Positions 53,980 through 63,467 of a DNA stretch of 64,000 nt are shown piece by piece. Within the stretch, counting starts at the first letter, position 1, and each line of letters opens with the position of its first letter. The position numbers and the translations under genes were made by a program. The stretch comes from CAYMZZ01 sp047600605 (lineage in GTDB: Bacteria; Bacteroidota; Bacteroidia; Chitinophagales; Chitinophagaceae). The notes under the pieces were generated by a model that had not been told where the DNA came from, made no database searches, and saw nothing but the letters and a program-made list of their open reading frames with translations. The stretch is from contig JASGKK010000003.1 in assembly GCA_047600605.1 (NCBI GenBank), positions 496,001-560,000 of the forward strand. Reading direction: 5' to 3'.

Positions 53980-54323
53980 GGTCATCAAAAAAATGCCGGA
54001 GCATTGCATTCATTATCGGTAAGCGAATAAGTCTTTGCCGGCCACTCCAGACAAAGAAGCCAATAAGCAGCCACAGAACGGCCACCAACAGAAAGGCCAG
54101 CCAGTGGCTGCCGACCACGGGAGCAAGTGCCAGTGCTGCAGCTATGCCTGGCAAAGAGAAAAAAGAACGCAAGTATCATTGCCACGAAGAAAGCTGCAGC
54201 CAGGTTTGCAATGGCCGCCGAACTTTTTTCTGCAACGGAAAGCTTGACACTTTCGATGCGGGTATCTGCATATTGGCGCAGAGATTCTGCCAGTTTTTCT
54301 GCAGCAGAAAAAATCTTTTCCAT
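53963..54323 (-). pseudogene. Phage-holin-family (PF07332-like) membrane protein, frameshifted
   Basis: The start reads MEKIFSAAEKLAESLRQYAD, then two membrane helices separated by a frameshift. In one frame the text becomes RHSCSTGTCSRG. The other frame carries the natural continuation GIAAALALAPVVGSHWLAFL and the end FDDHEKDQ. Dropping one A from the six-A run at 54159-54164 restores a 119-residue protein. The family has two helices and a cytoplasmic amphipathic start; despite the name it is not tied to phages here. Inactivated or mis-sequenced. Confidence 0.75.
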
Positions 54324-54346
54324 ATTCTTACTTTATAGCAGTGGCC

Positions 54347-54563
54347 TTAAACCATCTCCTGTACCTTATCTTTTACAGCCTGCTCAAACTGTTCTTTGAG
54401 GTCGTCAAACTTTTGACGGCCTTTGGCAAACTGATCTTTCATGCCTTCGGCCATTTTGCGACGGGTTTCACTTCCCTTATCCGGGGCCAGTAATACACCT
54501 GCTATTGCTCCGGCCAGTGCGCCTGGCAGCAAATGCCAGGATGATTTTTCCGGTATCGTTCAT
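54347..54563 (-). pseudogene. YtxH-domain protein, frameshifted
   Basis: The ATG at 54563 opens MNDTGKIILA, after which the frame fails (FAARRTGR). A second frame gives LPGALAGAIAGVLLAPDKGS, which is the classic YtxH hydrophobic segment, and a helical tail. Dropping one base of AAA at 54531-54533 joins the two into 71 residues. YtxH proteins are small membrane-anchored stress proteins. It heads the small operon with the holin-like gene. Confidence 0.75.
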
Positions 54564-54644
54564 AACAAATTATTTTAGATGTGTAAGATAATTGCTTTGC
54601 GCAGCACTGCGTCTGATATGCCTCAACACTACTGCTGATAGTCA

Positions 54645-57029
54645 TCAGGCTTTTACTACTGCCAGATCTTTCTCTGCATCGGTGATATGCTGAAGGCCTT
54701 CCAAAAAGGCATCGGGATTAAAAGAAATGCTGTTAATACCTTCATGAACCAGGAAATGTGCATATGCCGGATAATCGCTCGGCGCCTGTCCGCAAAGACC
54801 TATGGGAATACCGGCCTCCCGGGCTTTATGGATAGCTTCGGCAATAAGCGTACGCGCAGCCTCATTTCGTTCATCAAACAAAGAGCTGATCAGTGCCGAA
54901 TCGCGGTCGATGCCCAGCGTAAGCTGGGTGAGATCATTTGAGCCAATTGAGAATCCATCAAAAATTTCGGCAAACTGGCTGGCCAGTATCACATTGCTGG
55001 GTATCTCCACCATTACATATACCTCCAGACCGTTTTTGTGTTGCACAAGTCCAAAAGACTTCATGGTATCAATTACCAGCCGGCCTTCTTCCAGTGTACG
55101 GCAAAACGGGATCATTACTTTTACATTGGTGAGCCCCATTTGATCCCTGACACGACTAATGGCAGCGCATTCCAGCCGGAAGCCTTCCCGATACTGCTCG
55201 TGATAATAGCGGGAAGCCCCTCTGAAACCAAGCATGGGATTTTCTTCTGCCGGTTCAAAGGCCCGGCCGCCTGTAAGGTTGGCATATTCATTTGTTTTGA
55301 AATCGCTCATCCTTACAATGACGGGGCGTGGATAGAACGCGGTTGCCATTGTACCGATAGCCTGAGCCAGTCTGTCAATAAAAAACTCTTTTTTATCCGT
55401 ATATGGCCGCACAATGCGCTCAATGGCAGCCTGATCGTTTTCATTTAACTGATCGAAGTGTACCAGTGCCATCGGGTGTACCTGTATGGAATGTGTGATC
55501 GCAAATTCCATACGCATAAGACCAACACCATCTGATGGATAAAAGGAAAGCTGAAAAGCCTTATCCGGATCACCGGCAATGAGCATGGCTGCAGTATGCG
55601 CCGGGCGGCTAACGGCTGAGAAGTCGGTGCGCATTATTTCAAAACTTAGCTGTCCCCTGTATACCCGGCCGGTTTTCCCTTCTGCACAGGAAATAGTAAC
55701 CCATTCTCCATCTTTGATAGCTGAGGTGGCGTTGTTGCAGCCAACAATAGCGGGCACACCCAGCTCGCGGGCTACGATAGAAGCATGGCTGGTACGCCCG
55801 CCTTTATTGGTAATAATGCCTCCTGCCTGTTTCAACAGCGGATCCCAATCGGGACTGGTCAGATCTGTTACCACAATATCACCCGGCTGCAGCCGATCGG
55901 CCTCCGCAGGTGATTGCAGAATGCGTGCGATGCCTGTGGCAATACGGTTGCCGATGGCCTGGCCCTGCACCAGCACCTCTCCGATACTCTTCAGCCTGTA
56001 TTCTTCCAGTTGCAGGCCCTTTTGCCGGGCATGTACTGTTTCGGGCCGGGCCTGAATAATATAAAGCTGACCCGTTTGCCCATCTTTCGCCCATTCAATA
56101 TCCATGGGTTTACCATAATGTTTTTCTATGATCATACCCCAGCTGGCCAGGTCAGTCACTTCTTTATCAGACAATACATACTGTTCTTTTTTCTCGGGCG
56201 CTGTATCAATATTCACTACAGCAGCTTCTGGTGTAGTACCATAGATCATGGTTTTTGCCTTTTCTCCCAGGCGTCGCTGCACTATGGGCTGATGACCTTT
56301 TTGCAACATGGGTTTGAAGACCCAGTATTCGTCTGGGGTAACGGTACCCTGCACGATATTTTCACCCAGCCCCCATACGCTGCTGATATGAACAATATTT
56401 GCAAAGCCTGATTCGGGTTCGAGGGTAAATAGAACCCCTGACCCGGCCAGGTCTGACCGCACCATCCGTTGCACGCCTACTGATATGGCAACTTTGGAAT
56501 GTTCAAAACCCTTATCCTCGCGGTATTTTATCGCCCTGTCTGTATATAAAGAGGCATAACAATCCTGTACGGCACGCAACAATGCTGGCGCACCGCTTAT
56601 ATTGAGATAAGACTCATGTTGTCCCGCAAAGCTGGCAGAGGGGAGATCTTCTGCGGTTGCACTACTGCGTACAGCCACTGCAAGAAGTCCGTCTGCCTGC
56701 AGCTGGCGATAAGCGTCAAGTATAGCCTCCTGCAGATTCTGGGGCAAACGCCCTGCCTGGATCAACTGACGGGCACGGGCGCCAATGGCGCGCAGATTGG
56801 TATACTTTACTTTATCAAGCTCCTGCATCAATTGCTGCAGCGGTTTATGCAGTTGATTGTATGTTAAAAACTCTTCAAATGCCTGTGCAGTCACTGCATA
56901 GCCTTCGGGCACGGGAATACCCCGGAAGGCCAGCTGACTGATCATTTCCCCCAGGGAAGCATTTTTTCCTCCTACAGACGGTATGTCTGACAGGCCAATG
57001 GTATTGAACGGACGGATATATACAGACAT
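54645..57029 (-). CDS. ppsA: Phosphoenolpyruvate synthase
   Basis: 794 residues. The N-terminal ATP-grasp domain starts at VGGKNASLGEM; the central swivelling domain carries the phosphohistidine motif GGRTSHASIVARELGVPAIV; the C-terminal PEP/pyruvate barrel has VMVEIPSNV and 'FSIGSNDLTQLTLGIDRD'. It converts pyruvate and ATP to PEP, AMP and phosphate for gluconeogenesis. It starts nine bases after a universal stress protein gene stop, so it belongs to the baeRF-Usp-ppsA operon. The YtxH gene is 81 bases downstream. Confidence 0.95.
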   Translation of the reverse strand: MSVYIRPFNTIGLSDIPSVGGKNASLGEMISQLAFRGIPVPEGYAVTAQAFEEFLTYNQLHKPLQQLMQELDKVKYTNLRAIGARARQLIQAGRLPQNLQEAILDAYRQLQADGLLAVAVRSSATAEDLPSASFAGQHESYLNISGAPALLRAVQDCYASLYTDRAIKYREDKGFEHSKVAISVGVQRMVRSDLAGSGVLFTLEPESGFANIVHISSVWGLGENIVQGTVTPDEYWVFKPMLQKGHQPIVQRRLGEKAKTMIYGTTPEAAVVNIDTAPEKKEQYVLSDKEVTDLASWGMIIEKHYGKPMDIEWAKDGQTGQLYIIQARPETVHARQKGLQLEEYRLKSIGEVLVQGQAIGNRIATGIARILQSPAEADRLQPGDIVVTDLTSPDWDPLLKQAGGIITNKGGRTSHASIVARELGVPAIVGCNNATSAIKDGEWVTISCAEGKTGRVYRGQLSFEIMRTDFSAVSRPAHTAAMLIAGDPDKAFQLSFYPSDGVGLMRMEFAITHSIQVHPMALVHFDQLNENDQAAIERIVRPYTDKKEFFIDRLAQAIGTMATAFYPRPVIVRMSDFKTNEYANLTGGRAFEPAEENPMLGFRGASRYYHEQYREGFRLECAAISRVRDQMGLTNVKVMIPFCRTLEEGRLVIDTMKSFGLVQHKNGLEVYVMVEIPSNVILASQFAEIFDGFSIGSNDLTQLTLGIDRDSALISSLFDERNEAARTLIAEAIHKAREAGIPIGLCGQAPSDYPAYAHFLVHEGINSISFNPDAFLEGLQHITDAEKDLAVVKA

Positions 57030-57038
57030 AGTATTTGT

Positions 57039-57866
57039 TTAATCGTGAAAAAACAACACAGGTATATTGCAGTGCAGCGCCAGGGCGCGTGTATGACCGG
57101 GAAAGAATAGCTGTTTAAAAAAATTGCGCCGGTGCGGAAAAACGATCAGCATATCCAGCTGATATTTCTCGGCATATCTGCAAAGTCCTTCTTCCACATT
57201 TTCCTGGTAGAGATAATGATATTGCGGATCCATCTCTTTCAGCAATTCATACAGCCAATCGGCTTCTTCTTTTCGTTCGCCGGCCAGCAGAGCTCCGGGT
57301 ACGGTACTGATATGAAGTACATAGAGCACTGCATGAAATTGTTGCTGCAGCCTGATTATAAAATCGACCGGAATTGTCTTTATCACTTCATTGAGCTCAA
57401 TGCCCAGGCCAATTCTTTTAAGTTTAGAATAGCTGCAATCTGCAGGCACTACTATTACCGGGTATTTGCTCTGCTTTGCCGCAGCCAGGGTATTATTGCC
57501 AGTAAGCAGGCGTTGCAAAGCACCTTCGCGCTCGGGCCCCATCACTATGGCGAAGGGATTTATTTTACCTGCCAGTGTTTCAATCTCTAATAATACATCA
57601 CCCTGGCTTATTTGTGTATGAATACGAACGCTGTCATGCGTGTGTTGCTGCAGCATTTCTTTCAGTTCCTTCATGCGCTTTACTGCCCGGTCATGAATAT
57701 CCTGAATCATAGAAGCCGGTGGCGGTACTTCGCTGTAAGATGCCGGCAGGGGGCTTACATGCAATACGTATAATTCAGCGCCGGATACACAAGCCAGGTC
57801 GGCCGCCCAGGTCACTGCATTTACAGACGGATCAGAAAAATCGGTGGGAGCCAGTATTTTTTGCAT
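57039..57866 (-). CDS. Universal stress protein, tandem UspA domains
   Basis: 275 residues from the ATG at 57866 (MQKILAPTDFSDPS); a second ATG nine bases upstream is possible. The length fits two UspA-like domains. The first has the typical start and AIVMGPEREGALQRLLTGN, close to the ATP-binding G-2x-G-9x-G region. The second is more divergent. These proteins are made in energy limitation or stasis. The gene lies nine bases before ppsA. Confidence 0.9.
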   Translation of the reverse strand: MQKILAPTDFSDPSVNAVTWAADLACVSGAELYVLHVSPLPASYSEVPPPASMIQDIHDRAVKRMKELKEMLQQHTHDSVRIHTQISQGDVLLEIETLAGKINPFAIVMGPEREGALQRLLTGNNTLAAAKQSKYPVIVVPADCSYSKLKRIGLGIELNEVIKTIPVDFIIRLQQQFHAVLYVLHISTVPGALLAGERKEEADWLYELLKEMDPQYHYLYQENVEEGLCRYAEKYQLDMLIVFPHRRNFFKQLFFPGHTRALALHCNIPVLFFHD

Positions 57867-57905
57867 AACCAGCATTTTATACCCGGTTTATCAGCACCGG
57901 GCCGT

Positions 57906-59003
57906 TCAGTAATATTGAATAAGGGCAATCCGCTCATAACCGGTCATTACACCTGGGTCTACAAATTCCACATCGCCGCCGCATTCGAGGACTTTCTCAA
58001 TAATGTCGTCTACAGCATCTTTGATATAGGAAAACGGGTGATAAACCCCATCAACATCCATGACTGGAGCCTCACGCTCATGGTCGCTGGTAGGGTACAT
58101 ATAGTCTTTTTCTACGACGAGCAGGCGTCCTTTATGCTGATGAGCAGCCTGCCATACCTCTTTAATACCTGTGGCCAGTTTGTGCGAACCTGCCGCCTCT
58201 TCGAGATGATGCATGATATCTGCCTGCAGCACTTTACTCCAGTCTGCCACAAATGGCTGCAATGCATGTTTCAGGAATTCGGGTGCGGCCTGTTCGTAAT
58301 TGCCTTGTATATAATCAATGACCAGGTGGCCATGGCGTGTTAGTTTTTTGAAATGGCCCATCATTCTTTCTGATCCCATTACAAACAGGGGCAGTGGATA
58401 TGCGTGTAAAACGAGGTCGAGTGAGTTGTCAATATGGCGCAGAAACTTCTCCATCAGTACTTGCTGCCGGGCCGATGGATCAGAAAAATTACCCACCCGC
58501 TCAGGTGCATCGTTTTCAAAAGCCGATGCCGGCTGTGGGGTATCACTGAGTATACGCACAAAGCTGCGTGTATTGCCTACAAACATCCGGCTTTCGTTGC
58601 CACCCAACACCAGTACCAGGTATTTATGGATCTGCTTTTTACTATATACCAGATCACGTATTTCAAACGACTCATCCACGATCACACGCTCTTCTACAGG
58701 AATGTCGAGATATAGTACCTTCTCAAATATGGGAGATACATAGAGCGCTATACTTTTCTTATGTGTGTTGAAGTTGAGGTGTTTTATAAGTTTGCGTAGC
58801 CTGAGCATGACCGGATCAACGACCATGGCAGTATACTGCAACTGCAACTGGCGTTGCACCTTACCAGCTGCCAGCTCGAGTGCATGAGTAAGTTCTGCCT
58901 TCAAACTCATTTTGGGCTCAAACGGCAATATGATGGATATAGCCGGCCGGTAATGCGCTGTATTCAGCACTTCATTGATTTCGGGAGAAAGAACTGGTTT
59001 CAT
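57906..59003 (-). CDS. baeRF-family (bacterial release-factor-1-like) protein
   Basis: 365 residues. The C-terminal part (KEVWQAAHQHKGRLLVVEKD, then CGGDVEFVDPGVM) resembles the eRF1 domain 3/pelota fold, and the central part contains the divergent ASAFENDAPERVGNF stretch. This fits the baeRF families, thought to act on ribosomes, possibly during stress or hibernation. No GGQ motif was seen. It is the first gene of an apparent baeRF-Usp-ppsA operon, 39 bases before the Usp start. Confidence 0.75.
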   Translation of the reverse strand: MKPVLSPEINEVLNTAHYRPAISIILPFEPKMSLKAELTHALELAAGKVQRQLQLQYTAMVVDPVMLRLRKLIKHLNFNTHKKSIALYVSPIFEKVLYLDIPVEERVIVDESFEIRDLVYSKKQIHKYLVLVLGGNESRMFVGNTRSFVRILSDTPQPASAFENDAPERVGNFSDPSARQQVLMEKFLRHIDNSLDLVLHAYPLPLFVMGSERMMGHFKKLTRHGHLVIDYIQGNYEQAAPEFLKHALQPFVADWSKVLQADIMHHLEEAAGSHKLATGIKEVWQAAHQHKGRLLVVEKDYMYPTSDHEREAPVMDVDGVYHPFSYIKDAVDDIIEKVLECGGDVEFVDPGVMTGYERIALIQYY

Positions 59004-59131
59004 TGCGCTGGATTTAAGATTTCGAAGCTACCCCTTTACTGTAGCAAAAAATCCTGATACCCGTCACAAAAAGCTTTGATTGTACTCATGTAATACGGCC
59101 GGATTATGAATCGTTTGGCCGGTAAGCAAGC

Positions 59132-59971
59132 TTATTTATTATGAGCAATGAATAAGGGCAGTTTCAATCCACGCATTAGGGTATCTGCCATACTTTCTCT
59201 GAACCAGCGGCTGACAGTGCCGCGGCGATATGCGCCCAGTACTACCAGCGTCTGGTCACCGGCTTTCTGTAAGTGCTTAATAATCTGCTCTTCTGCATTT
59301 CCTTTCAGTACCGTAAACCGGGCCGACGGAAAATGCCGCTTCATCAATTCTTTCATCAGTTTATTATCGGGCAGGTGATGACCTCCTTTTCCTGCGTTGA
59401 CAGACAAGACTTCTGTTTCAAGCTCTTTGAGCTCGGGCAGCAGGTAGCTAAACATTTTTATGGCATGCACCGATGATGGTTCACCATCGTAAAGTAATAC
59501 CAGCTTTTTAATTGGTTTAAATTTCGTTGGCGTCAGCAACACCGGACACTGTGTATCCGTAAGCAGATCGCGGATGAACCGGGTGGGCGGCTTTTCGGTA
59601 TAATGTGTAAGCGTTTCTTTTGCATCTATCAACAGGAGGTCGGCATACATACTTTCATGCTTTAATTCCTGGATGGCGATACGCCTGTTGTGATGCAGTG
59701 AATACACAATGCCTGCCTCACGGCACGATTTTTCGAAAGCAACAGCTGCTGCTTCGCGCGTGAACCGGTCTTTTTCTTCAAACTTTTTGACCCGCGCATC
59801 GGTAGCTCCTTCTTTTACTACCAGGTCGTAGATTTTATAACTGGTATAGGTAGGATCGTCCATGAAAACACCAACCAGGTGACTTTCGCTGAGGCCTGAC
59901 AGGTAAAGTGCATAATCGCGGGTGCTGTTGGAAAACTTCAATCCGTCAAAAGCGGCTACCATTTTTTTCAT
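59132..59971 (-). CDS. Universal stress protein, tandem UspA domains
   Basis: 279 residues from the ATG at 59971 (MKKMVAAFDGLKFSNST); the longer frame reaches into the next gene and is not natural. Two UspA-like halves are visible, the second starting at FKPIKKLVLLYDGEPSSVHA and ending with TLVVLGAYRRGTVSRWFRES, which fits the ATP-binding region. A perfect -7 element is 33 bases upstream. It is transcribed apart from the baeRF operon. Confidence 0.9.
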   Translation of the reverse strand: MKKMVAAFDGLKFSNSTRDYALYLSGLSESHLVGVFMDDPTYTSYKIYDLVVKEGATDARVKKFEEKDRFTREAAAVAFEKSCREAGIVYSLHHNRRIAIQELKHESMYADLLLIDAKETLTHYTEKPPTRFIRDLLTDTQCPVLLTPTKFKPIKKLVLLYDGEPSSVHAIKMFSYLLPELKELETEVLSVNAGKGGHHLPDNKLMKELMKRHFPSARFTVLKGNAEEQIIKHLQKAGDQTLVVLGAYRRGTVSRWFRESMADTLMRGLKLPLFIAHNK

Positions 59972-60004
59972 AAATACATATTTGGGGTAAACAGGTTTGG
60001 TCTC

Positions 60005-60012
60005 CAAAGCTA
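60005..60012 (-). promoter_or_regulatory. -7 promoter element TAGCTTTG
   Basis: Perfect minus-strand match to TAnnTTTG, 33 bases before the universal stress protein start. A TTTG lies only four bases upstream, so no normal -33 element. Confidence 0.5.
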
Positions 60013-60077
60013 TTGTCAAACCGGGCGGGCAGGCATGATGCATATTAGCCGCCGCGCTGATTATGATCAAGCCATTA

Positions 60078-60335
60078 TTATGCCCATCTGAAGATTTCTT
60101 CCAGTTTTCGTACAATTTCCGACTTTACCGATCCATCATCGGGTCGCTGATGACCAGCCGGGCCCAGCAGGTAATACCGGCGGTCGGCATCCGGCACAAA
60201 GATGACGTCTTCATTTTCTAGTCGTACTACAATATAGTGGCGGTAACCGGTTCGTCTCAGTTCGGAAACAAACTGTTTCTGTATCCCTTCATGATAGATG
60301 ATGAGCGTAAATATTTTGGTCACCGTGTTGGGCAT
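60078..60335 (-). CDS. Small hypothetical protein (85 aa)
   Basis: 85 residues from the ATG at 60335. The sequence has a beta-alpha-beta feel (VTKIFTLIIYHEGIQKQFVS, then HYIVVRLENEDVIFVPDADR) with no family recognised. It is upstream of the universal stress protein on the same strand, 106 bases away. The codon pattern and start support a real gene. Confidence 0.55.
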   Translation of the reverse strand: MPNTVTKIFTLIIYHEGIQKQFVSELRRTGYRHYIVVRLENEDVIFVPDADRRYYLLGPAGHQRPDDGSVKSEIVRKLEEIFRWA

Positions 60336-60514
60336 AGATTACTGAAAGCGGAATGCAGTTTACGGATATAAACGCCCTGTTTCAAAGAGAAAAAACTCAG
60401 TTTCTGGATGTTTTTTAACCATAAAAAACAGGTGAAAAAACAAATTTTTGGCGTTAAAAAACCTTCACCAGCTTCCCTCGTTTCTTTCGCCTACTTGTTT
60501 GTAGCTTTATCCGT

Positions 60515-61201
60515 ATGAAGGGTTTTGGCAAGTATGTATTTGATTTCTATACTTCTCTGCAGCCCGGGAAGCTGCCCCGGGGCTTTGGCTGGCTGCATCC
60601 GCAGGAGCAACCGGCCGTGCGCCAGGCAATGGATGCCTTTTATTCCCGCTTCTTTTCCGACAAAAATACCCGCACCCTGGCCTTTGGTATCAATCCGGGA
60701 CGGTATGGAGCCGGCATTACCGGTATTAACTTTACTGCGCCACTTCAACTGGCTCAGGACTGTGGCATCACACATGAATTCGGACCGGGTACCGAGCTGT
60801 CTGCTGTCTTTATCTATGAAATGATTGCAGCCTATGGCGGACCTGCGGCATTCTACCGGCAGTTTTTTATCGGATCGGTTTGCCCGCTGGGATTGGTCAA
60901 AGACGGACGAAATATCAATTACTACGATGATCCGGTATTGCTGAAAAGGTTAACTCCTTTTATCGTAAGCTGTATAGAAGAGCAATACCGCTGGCCGGTC
61001 AACCAGCATAGCTGTGTCTGTATTGGCGGTGAAAAAAACTTCCGTTTCTTTCGTGATCTCAACGAAAAACATGGCTGGTTCCAGGAGATCCTTCCTTTAC
61101 CGCATCCGCGGTTTATACTTCAGTACCGGCGCAGGGAAAAGCAGCAATATATCATGCAGTACCTCGACACATTTGCCCGCGCTGCTGCAGCGGGAGGTTA
61201 A
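60515..61201 (+). CDS. SMUG2-type uracil-DNA glycosylase
   Basis: 228 residues. The uracil-DNA glycosylase motif A is GINPGRYGAGITGINFT and motif B is LPHPRF. The overall sequence matches the SMUG2 (formerly DUF4918) family, which removes uracil or related bases from DNA. A TAGCTTTA element lies five bases before the ATG. Its stop codon shares the TTAA sequence with that of the convergent kinase gene. Confidence 0.85.
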   Translation: MKGFGKYVFDFYTSLQPGKLPRGFGWLHPQEQPAVRQAMDAFYSRFFSDKNTRTLAFGINPGRYGAGITGINFTAPLQLAQDCGITHEFGPGTELSAVFIYEMIAAYGGPAAFYRQFFIGSVCPLGLVKDGRNINYYDDPVLLKRLTPFIVSCIEEQYRWPVNQHSCVCIGGEKNFRFFRDLNEKHGWFQEILPLPHPRFILQYRRREKQQYIMQYLDTFARAAAAGG

Positions 61202-63396
61202 TCCTCAACGGGAATAGTAACAGTAAGCGTACATCCTTTACCTGTTGCAGCCTTGATATCGACCACACCATTATAAAACTTGGTACGCTCATAGATGTTG
61301 GAGAGCCCGATGCCGCGATAGGTTTGTTTGGGTTCAAAACCGGTACCATTGTCACGTATCTGCAGTACCACTTCGGCCGGGTTGTATTGCAGGGTAATTT
61401 CGGTAAGCGTGGCCTGGCTGTGTTTGATAATATTTTTCAGTTGCTCCTGTACAATACGGAAGAGCGTTACTTTTTTACCGGGCGAGAGCTGCTCTACCTC
61501 CTGATCATGTGTAAACCGGATCTCCATGTCATGTGCCATTTCGAGATCAACGGTGAGCAGTCGGATACTATCTATAAGGCTTTCTTCTTTCAGTTGCGGT
61601 GCTACCAGGTCGCGCGACAGTTTGCGTATTTCTTCAATAGCCAGTACCAGGTAATCAGCGAGTTTATCTTTTATCATCTGCTGATCTTTATTGGCTGGCG
61701 AAAGCATGTCGGCAAAAAGCTTGGCGGTGCTCAGTATCTGGTTCACATTATCATGCAATTCATGGCCGATGCGCGTGCGTTCGTTTTCTGCTACCTGTAT
61801 CATGGTCTCAGAGGTTTCTTTTTGTCTTTGCACCCGCTCATCGCGCAGTTTTTCTTCCAGTTCCTTGAGCGCGGATATATCCTGCAGCGAACCGATCATT
61901 TTTACCGGCAACCCGTTTTCGTATACCACAAAACCGCGATCCTGGATGTATTTGTAAGAGCCGTCGGCACATTTGAAACGATAAGCATCCTGCCAGGATT
62001 GCTGCATATTATCCGTAGCTTCTTTCACTTTATCCGATACACGATTACGGTCTTCGGGATGCACCCGGCGCAACCACCAGCTGAGCCCGCGGCTATTATC
62101 GGGCTGATAGCCGATCATATCCATCAGCGTTTCATTGCGGAAGATCTGGCCGGTTTGCATATCCCATTCCCAGATGGCATCAGAGGTGGCACGACTCAGC
62201 GCAAATACGCGTTCCTGTGCACTGCGCAGTTCTTTTTCCATGCGGGTTTTATCGGGCAGACTCACAGACTGTCCACCGATCAGCCGCCGGCCAGAAGGCA
62301 GGTTTACCGGAAAAAGATTTATATGTGAAATGATATTGTCTCCATTGGCCAGCTTAAGCTCCTGCGTTGTCTGCACGGCTCGGCCGGAGTCCAGCACGTC
62401 CAGATGAAAATCGTATACGGCCTGGGAAATGGCGGGGGGAATGAGTGTGGTTACTTTTTTACCTATTGCCGTTTCGGCAAGATTAAAATAATCAAGAAAG
62501 GCCTTGCTGGCAAACAGCAGGGTTTCGTCTTCATCCACGACCCAGGCCAGGTTGGGTGTTTCCTGCAGAAAAGCATGCAGCAGGATTTCCTGCTCCTGCA
62601 GGTCGTGCAGCAGCTGGCGCTCCTGTGTCAGATCGATCACACTGGTAGCCACCGCCTGTTCTTCCTGTTCATTGCTGATATGTGAGAGCGGTTGTGACTG
62701 CATCAGAAACCAACGTTGTTCGCCCGAAGCCAGTTGTATCAGCACAGTTTTGCGCTGGGTTTGTCCGGTCTGCAAAGCCTGGTACATGGGTGTTTGCTCA
62801 TACGTGACCCGGTGCCCCGCCTCGTCGGTGATATACCAGGTCGTGTCCCACATCTGGGCCACATCTTTTAACTGATATAGCCGCTCGAGGGTGGTTCCAA
62901 ACAAAACAGCCAGTTTCTGATTGGCGGCAATCAGTTCTCCGGTAGTATCCTGAAATATGATGCCGCTGATGCCTTCCATCAGTAGCTGGCAATGATTTTG
63001 TACAAGGTTGTAAAAACGCTCCTGCCGTTCATCGTCCAGCAGCTTGTAACCAAGGCAGAAGAAAGTAGTGTTGTTACTACCATTTTCACGCAGGCAGTTG
63101 AGCTGCCATTTCATGGGGTGATACTGTCCGTTGCGGACATATAATTCTATATCGGTAGCACTGCCGGTAGTGGCAGCTTCTTCCATTTTGCGGCGGAGGT
63201 ATTCGGCATGTTCGGGAGGAACAAGATCAAAAAAATTAATGGTATGTGCACGGGGATCCCTGAGCTCCAGGCTTCTCAGCATACTGGCATTAGCTGTCCG
63301 GATTGTTCCTTTTTCATCAATCAGTGAAAGAAACAATTCCTTGTCGCTTTGAGAGGCATTAATAATCTGTTTGAGCGTTGTCCAACTCTTCTTCAT
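61198..63396 (-). CDS. PAS-domain sensor histidine kinase (HisKA_3/NarX-like)
   Basis: 732 residues without membrane helices, so cytoplasmic. Three or four PAS domains: about 18-120, 130-250, 265-375 and 390-510, the last with the PAC pattern YRFKCADGSYKYIQDRGFVV. The phospho-acceptor His is in RTRIGHELHDNVNQIL, typical of HisKA_3; the ATPase has EQLKNIIKHSQAT and GIGLSNI. Such kinases normally pair with NarL/LuxR-type regulators. Its neighbour upstream is a stand-alone receiver without an output domain. Confidence 0.92.
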   Translation of the reverse strand: MKKSWTTLKQIINASQSDKELFLSLIDEKGTIRTANASMLRSLELRDPRAHTINFFDLVPPEHAEYLRRKMEEAATTGSATDIELYVRNGQYHPMKWQLNCLRENGSNNTTFFCLGYKLLDDERQERFYNLVQNHCQLLMEGISGIIFQDTTGELIAANQKLAVLFGTTLERLYQLKDVAQMWDTTWYITDEAGHRVTYEQTPMYQALQTGQTQRKTVLIQLASGEQRWFLMQSQPLSHISNEQEEQAVATSVIDLTQERQLLHDLQEQEILLHAFLQETPNLAWVVDEDETLLFASKAFLDYFNLAETAIGKKVTTLIPPAISQAVYDFHLDVLDSGRAVQTTQELKLANGDNIISHINLFPVNLPSGRRLIGGQSVSLPDKTRMEKELRSAQERVFALSRATSDAIWEWDMQTGQIFRNETLMDMIGYQPDNSRGLSWWLRRVHPEDRNRVSDKVKEATDNMQQSWQDAYRFKCADGSYKYIQDRGFVVYENGLPVKMIGSLQDISALKELEEKLRDERVQRQKETSETMIQVAENERTRIGHELHDNVNQILSTAKLFADMLSPANKDQQMIKDKLADYLVLAIEEIRKLSRDLVAPQLKEESLIDSIRLLTVDLEMAHDMEIRFTHDQEVEQLSPGKKVTLFRIVQEQLKNIIKHSQATLTEITLQYNPAEVVLQIRDNGTGFEPKQTYRGIGLSNIYERTKFYNGVVDIKAATGKGCTLTVTIPVED

Positions 63397-63467
63397 TCGG
63401 ATCCTGGTTTGTGGTACTCTTCCGGGTATACTGTTCTTAGCTTCGTATCCTGTGCCTGGGTATCGGA

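Noticed and set aside
53963..54323. Prophage remnant suggested by the holin-like gene
   Set aside because: No other phage gene is near; this holin family is common as a housekeeping or stress membrane protein beside YtxH in Bacteroidota.
61324..62328. 334-codon plus-strand frame inside the PAS kinase
   Set aside because: Antisense shadow of a clear histidine kinase gene; rich in Phe, Tyr and His with no domain.
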